Source: Bombardia bombarda
Lineage: Eukaryota > Ascomycota > Sordariomycetes > Sordariales > Lasiosphaeriaceae
NCBI GenBank assembly: GCA_030512295.1
Contig: JAULSR010000004.1
Location: 744,001-808,000, forward strand
Direction of reading: 5' to 3'
Length of the DNA: 64,000 nt
In this document: piece by piece, positions 33,881-44,499 of the stretch
Numbering within the stretch: the first letter of the stretch is position 1
How the letters are laid out: every line of letters starts with the position of its first letter
Translations under genes and position numbers: made by a program
Notes under the pieces: model-generated
Told to the model about the DNA's origin: nothing
The model's input: the letters and a program-made list of their open reading frames with translations, nothing else
The model's database searches: none

Positions 33881-36800
33881 GAAACCGGTGGACCGTAAAA
33901 TAAATGGCCCTTGGACCTGCGGCCACGGCATGGCCTGGGTAGCCTGCCTCGCCTTGCATTAAAGGCAAGCAGGTAGGTAGCAGGCTGGCAAGGCATGACC
34001 AGACAGGGACAGGGTAAGAAAGCAAATAAGCAAGGAAACAGCAGAACCTATTCGTATTATCTAGTGTATCTTCTGGGATTTCACTTCACCCATCCATCCA
34101 CGCACAGCAAGATATTAGAGTAACCAAGATAGGTCGCGAGGGGACTAGGTAGGTAGGCCGGTTCCGGAGCGGCAGCTTTCTTGGAAAAGGCGGCTGGGTG
34201 GGCTCAGGGTTTTTTGGTATCACCTAGATTGTAAGTAAGTCTGTCAGTAACTTATCTATATGTTTGTCAGTTAATCAATCAATCAGCCCTGGGGCGCTTA
34301 ATGAGGGAGGCCAGCGCCATGTTCTTTTCCAACCTTTTGCCGCTCTAGCCATGCCAGACAGCTTTACACCAAGTCTACTTAACGGCGCAGGTATCACAAT
34401 GACAAGCGACTCCTTATACATGTACATACCACCCACCTACCAAGTCTTGTACCTGCTTGTCTTTGGGGTCCAGTTTGGTGTATTTTAGGTTGATGTTGGT
34501 GGTAGGTGAGGCATGTATGTACCTGGATAGGAAACTAATTTGATTGGCCTTTGTCCCTGAGTTTACTCGATTAGCACATGGCGCGAAGCTTTTGACGTTT
34601 GTTGCTGTACCGTGGATGCTGCTGGTCCATAGTGCAGGTACTTCAGGGCAAACGAGGATTTAAAACGAAACTTGCTGATCAACATCTGGTCATGCAATCG
34701 ACCAATTATTTATGCGCATGATGAATCTGGCCCCGGTATTTGTAAAGCTCAAGTAGCAGCCCGCTTAGGACGTTGTTGAGCCCAAGGATAATGTAAACAA
34801 ATCAGCATCTCTGCTGAAGCTTCTCTGTTGTGTTGCTCTACCCCCGTCATGTCGTCCAGTCTGTCTTTGGCATGCGTGCTCACTAAACCGTACAAAACCG
34901 TGCTCGATCTGTCCCAAACCGGTCAGTGTGGCATCCAGTGGAGCTCATCTGATGACGAAAGATGCACGCTGACCAACCAAGTAACAAACTTGGTGACCCC
35001 ATCCGGTCAGATACGGAGATCCAGAGTCGGATTAGGGAGGGGGGAAACCAAACATCATCGGTATGAGTACACGCATGGTAGACCAAAAGCAGATGTAATG
35101 GTTCGAGCGTATGCGCAAATCCACCCCCATCGGTCTGGGACTCTGGGCCATAAGACCGTTGTCTTTCTGGTCGACTTCGCAGCAAGATAAGATGCTACCA
35201 CAAGCATGATGTAGGAGGAAAGAGTAAAATGATGCTATGCTGACGGAACAGCATCTTTGCACTGCACTTCGTAGTGTAGCATGTATGTGTATGTACTGCG
35301 TTGCACTGCACTGCACTGCAGTGCGATGTGCGCCGTCGCCCGCCGCCCCGCCTCGACTCGACCTTTCACGAAGCTCCTCTTGCCGCCGAGCCCTGTGAGC
35401 GTGCGTGCCCCCAGCTGGCCCCGCCCCTGGGAGAAGCATAATGGGGAGCCCGGGGATGTGAACGCCCTGCCCTGGGGAAAGAAGGGGTTTGCTGCAAACC
35501 CCGCAGATGATGCCCATCGCGATAGCGGCGTTTCATGCAGCTTTGATTTGCCCTTTCTTTTCACTTGCCTATTATTCGTTCCTTCGCGGGGATGACGACT
35601 TTCAGAGGCAGCGGAGGGGAGACATCAAACAGGGCAGTCAAGGGCAGCTAGTTGGTCGAGAACAGAGCCGAGCCGAGCTTACCCCATACTGGATGAAGCC
35701 TGCATCTAAATAAACAAAAAAGAAACCACTGTACACCCGTGACTGATGATCCAGGGAAGAAAAAGGGGTCGATGGTCTCTTTGGTTACATTCTTCCGCGG
35801 AGGAGCGTTCCCAGTGAGATGCGATGCGATGCGGCAACATCGCATACGTGGGGGGCGGCATTGTATCGTTGTATACCTCCCCCTCAAGACACGGAGGAGG
35901 TGCAAAAACTGTCTTGGAGATGGATGATGGGGCGAGCAAAGCAACTTGGGGCGATTGCGGGACAGCACGGACTGCATCTCTGGTGCGTGCAGTGGTCTGG
36001 TCCTGGCCCATGTCCCTTGCCGCACGCTGCAGGCTGGTTTCTGCCAGGGCCAAAGAGACAGGGGGGCTTGGGGGGCTTGGGGCAACCAAGGACAGTCGAC
36101 AATGGCAATACGGCAGAGAGGGGAGGGTGGGGTTTATTGGGCTTCCATTTGAGAAAGAAACGCGAATCTCCAGGATCAGAAGTCGTATTGGACTGTTGAC
36201 TGGTCCGAGTTTGGATCCTCGGCCGAAAGTGCCGCAATACACTACGCCGCACGACATTTGCGTTTGGAGCTCCAGGACCAGCAACTTCTGCCTCGATTGG
36301 GGAACCTGAGATCCTGTGCCTGGACGCTGGACGATGGCTCTGCGCGTCAGCATCTCATGACGACGTGACCGACGACCATGGGCTGCTGGTGTTGAAGCGG
36401 CGTCTTTCGGCTGATCGCTCCGCTGTTACATCGGCTCAAACCCCCGTTACTATGTTTATATAGCTCGGATAGTTATCTTTTGTCGGTCAGCTCCCGCGCA
36501 ACACAAGGGCCATTGGAGTTTGACTTTTGATCGTGTGGTGGGCAAGTGTGCTCGGTGTGTTCAATATTGAAGCTGGGTGGTGGTGCGTTAATAACCAATC
36601 GTCCCCCCTAAAGACCGATGGCTGTGGCAGCGAGCGACTGGTTGTCCTGCTACCCGAGAAAAGCAAAACTTTAGTCAAGCCATTCGTCAATCAACATTGA
36701 AGAGTCGCTTCCCACCGACGACGCCTCGTTCAGAGGGCCGGTTTCAAAGTCCTGATACCATTCGTTGAGCCTTGGTGCGCTAGCCCCAATATGGAGCCCT

Positions 36801-38675
36801 CCTCCAGGATCGTGTCTTGCGTGTCCAGCCGTCAGGCGATAGGGTGGGTGTCAGGGATTGACGAGCGGCTGACCAGTGGGAAGCCAGTCCGGCGGCAGGT
36901 TGGCCTGTCGCTTGGACCTCTTCCCATTTCTGCCCAATGATGGTGTGCAAGAATTCGTGTCCAACCCGGAAATTATACCCAATCGAAATCTCGTCCTATT
37001 TCATGACGGTTACCGTTGGACGAGAAGACTTCCAGACGTTAGCTAGAAACAGAATAAATATCAGCACCGGTGGGTATCCGATCCCGTGGGCGTTCCTTCG
37101 TGTGGCTTTCACGAGGTTCATCCGTTCCCACGAGTTGGGCTGCCTTGCAACCGCTGGAAGGCAAAGATAGGACGCCGTCTGTATACAGTAAACTGGTTTT
37201 TGATGCACAGTAAATGTCCGCAGACATGAATACCCGGGACTGGTCTGGAATCTGGATCAGATATCGTACCTTGTTGGACACCCTGTTTGGTCTCAGGTCC
37301 AAGTCTTCAATACGTACCCGACTTCGGCACTTGGAAAAGGGGCTGACTGTTCCCGGCAGACTTTGAGGCGTCCGGGCATTTTGACATTCTTGTTGAAGGT
37401 TCCATTGTCGGAGGAGAGTCCCCGGACCGAAGTTAAGACCGAATGATCACCTCGACGGAATGTTTTCCAATAGACAGATGTACGTAGCACAGCACGACGA
37501 TATATGTGAGTGAGGCAGGCTTCAGGACTGGTGATTGGCAACCAGTGAGGCAGAGAGAGACAGGTATCAACCACTTCAGCCAAGTCGAGAGCTTCAAGGA
37601 GCACCCCTGGCGAAGTGTCGCGTAGTTAGCAATGCCCGCTTTAGACGACGGGAATGTGTATTGGGGTTCCTTGGCGGCAGTCCGCTGTCCATCTTAATTC
37701 CAAACAAGACCTTGAGCTGCGGAAGTTGCGGGTCTTGCGGCAATGTCGATGACACGCGTGCACGGTATGGAACATGAATGATTCGTAGCTACCGGTATGT
37801 TGACAGTACGAATACTAGACTTTTTAAAAGTATAGTTTCTGGTACAATGAAGCGAGCGGCTTGAGCGCCTCCATGGCATAATAATCCATTGTGCCATTGT
37901 GCTGCGGCCCTGGTAAGTTGTCACAGCCACGCTCCAGGCTCAGTTGATTTGTGTAATTGGGCTCGTGCAATGGCGTACCTGACAGGTAGTATCCGTAAGG
38001 CAGGTACCTAACTATCCGGAGAACTGAGGACATTTAAGGTACGTAATGCACCGGCAGGCGGCGGCTGAGGCGCCACTGACGAGCCACTGCGCATATTCTA
38101 TCGCTTTGGGGTGATTGATGGCGATTGATAGCGGTATCTTGGGCTCGAGCTCCGCGACGGGGCAATGTATGGGGGTAATGGAATGGGCGTTCCGATCTCG
38201 AACGAGATCGGCCTCGATTGTCGCTGCCAAATCCCGTCCAGTTCAATTTAAGATTGAATTGGCATGTCGCAATGATGGATGCTGCCAGGAACGGCCCCAT
38301 CAGCGGCCCTACGAGAGGAGCCCCTGGTTCGCTGGTCGAGGGCTTTTTATCTTTTCTTTTTCCTGACAGGGGAGCTAGGACAACGGGCCATTCAAGCGAC
38401 TGAGCCTTTTTGAGAAACCCCTGCTGGTGGTCGGTGGTGGTGGTAGCGGGGATGCTAAATGTCCAGGGTGCTCAATCAAGGTGCTCAAGGTGCTCGGTGC
38501 AGCTGCTGGTTTGACGAGCGAGGCGCACGAGGATGGAAAGGATAGCGGTCAGCAGTCAACGGAGAATGAATTCTCTCCTCCAAGACGACGCTTGTGTTCA
38601 GTCATTGTGGTCGACTCGCAACGGAGTGTGGGATATGGAGGAATTTTGGCGCGTATGTCTCGTGAAAAGTGATTG

Positions 38676-38727
38676 CCTACCTACCTAGGTAAGGTTGTTA
38701 CCTAAGGTACCTAGGTACTTGCCATGT
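38676..38727. repeat. cluster of ACCTAGGT-type palindromes
   Basis: Within about 50 nt the palindrome ACCTAGGT occurs twice, each time beside another partial copy (CCTACCTACCTAGGTAAGG and CTAAGGTACCTAGGTAC). The two halves can pair with each other. Confidence 0.7.
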
Positions 38728-39197
38728 CCAAAGCCATGCGCGGATTGGGCGCGAACAAACAGTAGACTACACAGTACATTCTGTTTTTTTTCTGCCATGT
38801 GCGGATAGTGGAGCTTGTCAGGTAGGTGCCTCGCCGCTTCCCTTCAGTGTACCTTCCCTCTTCTAAACGCCTCCTTCTTCAAGAGAGCTAATGGAAGGCG
38901 CACCTCGACCTCGTTAGACACGCGGCCGTTCCAATTTGCTTCTTTTCCCGCCGCGCATTGAACGGCTCTTAATTCTTGTAGCATAATCAAACAACCTACG
39001 ATTATTCTACCTGGGATGGAAACGGCGAGGCTAGCGGCGTTGAGCTTCTAGACCCGTTGGCCCCCCTTGCCATCTCCTGTCATCCGCTCCCGTTATGTCC
39101 CCATCAGCCATCGCGTTTCTTCTGAGGGGAGGGCATGCCACAATGCCACACCGCGTCGTCGGCCAAGCTCCCAAAGGTTGCTTTTGCTATCCGCCAT

Positions 39198-39225
39198 GGG
39201 TATGGGGATGGGGATGGGGATGGGG
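39198..39225 (+). repeat. (GGGGAT)n hexanucleotide repeat with quadruplex potential
   Basis: Five G runs of three or four separated by AT or TAT on the + strand. It satisfies the simple G-quadruplex rule. It lies about 1.5 kb upstream of the start codon at 40776, on the coding strand of that gene. Confidence 0.8.
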
Positions 39226-40775
39226 CCATGGGATGGGCTTGGTGGACGACTGGTCTGGTCCATCCCAGCATCCCAGCATCCTAACCACCCCAGTCGGTCC
39301 TGGACTCATGGCAATTCGTGCCACTCATTGCCAGTCCAGTCCAGTCCTTGGGCTCAAGCCTGAGCCCGCAGCCCTTTCTGGACTCCCGCCTCAGACCCCA
39401 TAGCCAGCCGAGCCCAGTTTGGAGAGCTTGGAGTCAGCCCAGCGCCTTCTCATTCTCGCGTTTTCATTTCCATCCTCTCTAGCCTCTGGCATGGGCTGGC
39501 TCTCTCGCCTGTGGTCGCTGTTGTCGTCGGTGTCTGCCCTTGTCTCATAGTCTCTTGTCATACCCATCGTCGCATCTTATCCCCCCCCTTTTCCCCCCCG
39601 AGCGCCCCCATCTCTAGCTTCCCCCGTGGCTCCCCCAACCAAACAACATCCTAGGTACCTTGGACACACCCTGGACCCCTGCCCGAATATACAAACATCC
39701 CTCACACTTAGACATGCTACATAGTACTTATGTAGCCCGAGCGTGGCCTCCTCCGCCACATGCCTGTCTGTTCTCCGTGTCTCCGTGTGTCTAACTTATC
39801 CCAACCCAGCTCCAGCCAGAGGCCGGATTGCGTTACGGCGCCTGCTTTGCAGCCTTCAGAACTGTCTGTCCTTCTACTGGTCTGGCAGATCTCTCTTGTT
39901 TGCTGCTAGTTATTTGCTGCTACTGCCGCCGCCGCCGCCCTCGTGGATACTGCTGTGTGCCTGCCGCGGGTAACTACTTACACTCACTTACATACATACG
40001 CCTCCTCCATTGTCGACACAGCGCCTCTCGCCCTGACAGGTCCTTGGTTGTGTGTACTTTACTGTACCGTACTGTACATATCTTGCTGTATGTCTTGGTC
40101 GACAACCAGCATACTATCCACGACAATAGGGCGAGCGAGAAAAGCACACACATACAAACACACACAGGTCCCATATCCTGTCTCATCCATCTCCCGGACG
40201 GGCACGTTGCAGCCTCCGAGACTGTCTTACAGAAGGCTGAAGAAGGCGTCCTTGACAGCACCTGTGGGCTTTAGGGGGTGAGACCGACAAAGACTGCTGC
40301 CAGAAGCCATTTCCCGGGAGACATTGTTCGTCCCCCTCGTCCACGAAGTAGCCCCCAGCTGTCGACTTGACCTATGCAGTCGACCCGCGCTTCCCTCAGG
40401 AGGACCTGCCGAACGGCCACCCACCAACGCTTCTGCAGCTCCAGTGCAACACCACATTCGGCCTCCAGGGCTTACGCTACGACCTTCTCGACAGCCAGTC
40501 CTTTGTATGTCCGATTCGGGAACTAATTGGTTGCCATATCATGCATGCCCTCTCCTGAGTGTACTTCGCACCCCCATTCCTGACGGGCTGATCCCCACAT
40601 CTGCCAGACTCTAGCTTGCCCCAGACAGAGGAGTGGCTCGGCGTAGAACCAATCCCGCTCACTACCTGCGGACGACATCATCTCCTACCGCGCTGGCCAG
40701 TGCTTTTCGTCTGCCTCCTGCTAGTTCACGCCTCCCTCCCGGACTCGCTTCAGCCAGACGAGGCCTTCCGCCAGC

Positions 40776-42607
40776 ATGCATAACCAGATCATCGGCTCGA
40801 TAGGCATGGACCAGGACAGCCACCTTTCTCAAGACAACAACAACAACACATATGGAAACGAGAACTGGGTAGACATGTCCTACCATCACCAGACCACGAT
40901 GCCCGACTATGGAGGTGGCTTCAGCTACATACCGCCAATTACCCACGGCCTACCTTCCGAGTCCTTGCACAGGATGCCACCACCGCCGCATCCTTCGCAG
41001 CAGCCTTTGCCTCAGACCACTCACACTCAGCTGCCGATGCTCATGATGCCTCATGCGACCTGGCCGAGCATGTTGACGAACCCGAATAACTACAGCCAGC
41101 ACTCGCACTCGCACACGGTCCCTCCCATCACTATTCCTCCCGTCACGACCCCATTAAAGACGTCAAAACTCCCTGCAATTCAGACTACGTCGCAGCCGAG
41201 GAAGACGCTGACGGATGATGATCGCCGACGCATGTGCCAGTATGCTGAGGAGCATCCCAATGCCAAGCAGACCGACATAGGCGCTGAATTTGGCGTTGAG
41301 AGGAGGTAAGTTTCAGCTGACCTCCATGTTGTTTTGTCATGCAAGACAGAACATGAGAGAAATCTGACAGCCTTGACAGTACCGTATCCAAAGTACTGCG
41401 CAACAAGGATAAGTATCTTTCTTCGGAAGACAGGAGCAGCTCTCCGATCAAACGTACGAAGGGTAAAAGCGCAGACATTGAAAAGGCCTTAACAAACTTC
41501 TACCGGAATGCTCAGAAGTCGGGCAACGTAGTGACGGGCGAAGAGCTTCGAGAAAAGTTCCGACTGTTTTCAACAACGATGGGAAGCCCTGCAGAAGGCC
41601 ACATGAAGCACAACAGCTCCGCATGGCTTGACAAATTCATGCTTAAACACAACATCGGCCCTGGGAGATTATTGCGTCGTGCTTCGGAGACCAACATAAC
41701 CGACAGCATGCGAGGCTCGCCATTGTTGACTTCATCCCAACCTTCAAGCGCCATTTCTCCATCAACCACGCCAGTCCACCCATCTCAGTCGCCTTTGTCC
41801 GCGAATAGAAGTGACGAAGAAAAGGACAACATAGGCAGCTTCATGGACTTCACTGCAGAAGGCGGCTCCTACAAGCATTCCAACTCACAGAACGCAAGTT
41901 CAGTAGCAGGCATAGCGGGCTCTTTTACTGACACAGCAAACTCATCATTTTCTGGGAGCGCTCTGAGTCCCACGGCCTCTTTTAGCTTTTCCCCCGATCC
42001 CAACGTTGGTGGATTTCTCGCGGCCGACCACAACAGGCAGATGCCGCCTCTTGCGAGCGCCGGCCCTAATTTCCAGCGACCGCGAAGCCAAACCTTTCCG
42101 ACATTGGATTTGGAGTACATGAATCAGCCTCAGACCAGCGAGCCCATGACACCAAAGTACCACGTTTCATCGACGGCACCCTCATCGGCTCTCGAATCGG
42201 CAGCTAGCGAAACTGCTACATCGCATTTCGGCCTCGATCATGCAATTTCATCCCCTCAGCTTCGCCACAGCAGCAGCAGTAGCAGCATGAATTCGCGATC
42301 GACTGTTACTGTTACACCCGTCTCCGCAAACGCTGTCGGTTCATCTCCGAGCTCTCCTACACAGGAGGACGCAAGGAGAGCTGCGGATACCCTACTGTCG
42401 TTTATTCAGAACGCGAGCGGATTCGTAGATCACAACGAGTACTTGACTGTGGTAAGGTTGACAGAAAAACTCCGCATCCACCAGGCTCAGCTTGCAAAGG
42501 CCGCAGCCCATGGGATGGGAGGTCTGTCTCGCATACCAGAAGGAGACAGCGAGATGACGAACGCCCCTCCAGTGATGGTTAAGGTGGAAACAACAATGGG
42601 AGCATAG
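40776..42607 (+). CDS. CENP-B/Tc5-type helix-turn-helix DNA-binding regulator
   Basis: Two exons, 40776-41305 and 41380-42607, 585 aa. After a 135-residue Pro/His/Gln-rich start comes a first HTH (RKTLTDDDRRRMCQYAEE ... FGVERSTVSKVLRNKD), split by the intron inside GVER|STVS. A second Tc5/CENP-B-type HTH follows (DIEKALTNFYRNA ... SSAWLDKFMLKHNI). The rest is Ser/Pro-rich and disordered with a predicted helix near the end (ARRAADTLLSFIQ ... LTEKLRIHQAQLAK). There is no DDE endonuclease domain, so this is a host DNA-binding protein derived from the transposase HTH family and not a live transposase. The acceptor is ambiguous: AG at 41370 and at 41379 both keep the frame and differ by three residues (LDS). 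The 8.4-kb empty region upstream fits a highly regulated gene. The DNA target is unknown. Confidence 0.88.
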
Positions 42608-43921
42608 AACCGACGCCAGAGAGTTTGCCCTCTCGCAAGCCTCCAGGGTCGTTTCTCTGTACTCTGGCATGGAACACCTTATCGGTAGCCAATTCGGCAT
42701 CAATTCTCTTGGATTAATCGACCCAAGTATATCCACCCATCTCTCGCTTGACTACGGCAATTACTCCTGGTCACTTTCACCAAGCTTGAGCAATCCTTCC
42801 ACCAATTTTATATACGACCACTTCTCACACCACACTATACATACGTACCGCCCACAGCTTTGCTATTCGCACACACTTACGTATACCCATTCACCATTGG
42901 CGTTGTTCACTTTCGATATTTGTTTCGATTTTCTATACCGCTTACGCCACCTGAAGACTTTGCGCTCACGCGAACAAGAATTCGAAATTCTTTGCCCACC
43001 GTTTTCGTTTGATATTCTCTAATTCACTGGGGTTGGTTTTGCCTTGATTAGCGTTTCGCTATTCTTCGTCTTGATGGGAGAGAGTTTGCTGTTTTTTTTC
43101 CTGGTTCTTTTCTCCTTTCATGTTTTACGTTGAGTTTGTTTTCTTATATTTGGATATCGATGTACGTGTACAACTGAGGAGCATATGGTCTGCATTTATT
43201 GGGTGGGGGTCGAGGAGCAGCACAGCCGGGAGACGACGAACGCTAAAAGCGCGCGCCCTTCTCCTGGCTTATCTCATTATCGAGCAACCCAATCTCGAGC
43301 GAGCGACGAATAAGCGGCGGCGGCGGTGGAACCTGGGCTGGGGCTGGGGCTGGGTTTGATGAGGGGTCGGGCTAAGGGGATGGGAGTCCGTTCGAGGGGA
43401 TTCGAGGGCTGATGGATGGGGTGGGACACAGGAGAGAGAGGATAAATGGACAAATATGGAGAGGGGAATAGGACTCGCAAGAGCATGGTGAATTTTAGGG
43501 CCGTGGCTACGATGAGTTATTCACCGCTTTGTTTTTCTACTTTGTCTTTATTTTGTGAGTTAATTTAAAGGATTATCTGGGAGATGAATATTCGGGCTAC
43601 ATCTATATATTTATACATTGACCAAACGTTTCTTGATACTTGGGAGTTATTTGGACCGGCATTTGTTGAAAGGATAGTGATATAATCATGTATGCCTGGG
43701 GGTTAATTCAGTCCTTCCTTCTTGTTGCGAGAATGTCCCTCTCCTTTCGAATATGAAAGGCGAACTGCACTGGCTTCCAGAAGAGTATAAATAGGGAATT
43801 CCGCATGTACAATTACTGCCAACGTGTTTACATCTAGTGATACATCGTGGAGGGAAGTAAATAAAGAAAAATATCATTTCCGTCGTCCCCAGGTATCTAC
43901 CTAATTAGCTACATACCCACC
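42608..43921. other. intergenic region between two converging genes
   Basis: 1.3 kb holding both 3' UTRs. A G-rich tract at 43335-43354 (four G runs separated by CT) has quadruplex potential on the + strand. No gene is seen. Confidence 0.6.
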
Positions 43922-44420
43922 CTATGCAATCCTCTCCGCCCAAAGCTCAACGACGCCCTTCTCAGCAAGCTCAGGCATCAACCGCACCAGGACCAGGTCC
44001 AAAATGCCATATACCAAATGTTTGTTGCAGTACTCATCGCCAAACACATCGAGGATGCCGCTCTCGATTTCGCCGAGGATAATACTCTCATCCTCGCCCC
44101 CCTCTTCCTCCTCATTTTCTTCTAGTTGCCGTTGCTGCTGCTTCCTATTACCACCACCACCTCTTTCTTCGCCTTCTTCAGCATTTACTGTGTCCTGTGT
44201 CTTGGCAGTAGCACTAGCACTAGTAGCAGCAATAGTACTAATATCAGGAGTCGAGTGTCCCGCCTGTCCCGCCGGCGCTACGTTACTACTGCTGTCAACT
44301 ACAACAACACCTGGGGGCCCTGACCCTGACCCTGACCCTGCAGACAGTTTCTGACCGCCGTCGCCGCCAAGCTCGCTCTTCGGAGCGGACCGCAACGAAA
44401 CTTCATCATCAAAAAGCCCG

Positions 44421-44499
<79 letters not shown>

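Larger units (their letters stand above)
32348..40775. other. 8.4-kb region without a supported gene, upstream of the CENP-B-type regulator
   Basis: No frame here has a recognisable domain or a coherent exon chain. The right-hand end (about 39400-40775) is C/T-rich and probably the long 5' leader of the HTH gene at 40776. The region contains a CA microsatellite (32705-32721), several TAGGTAGG/CCTACCTA clusters, a perfect hairpin at 33860-33880, and a G-rich hexanucleotide repeat at 39198-39225. Noncoding transcripts cannot be excluded from sequence. Confidence 0.55.

Noticed and set aside
35706..36353. 215-codon open frame on the minus strand in the large intergenic region
   Set aside because: Low-complexity Pro/Ser-rich reading with no domain, no conserved-looking block and equally long overlapping frames on the other strand.
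40776..42607. CENP-B/Tc5 HTH gene as a DNA transposon
   Set aside because: There is no DDE catalytic domain, no terminal inverted repeats, and the C-terminus is a regulator-like disordered region.
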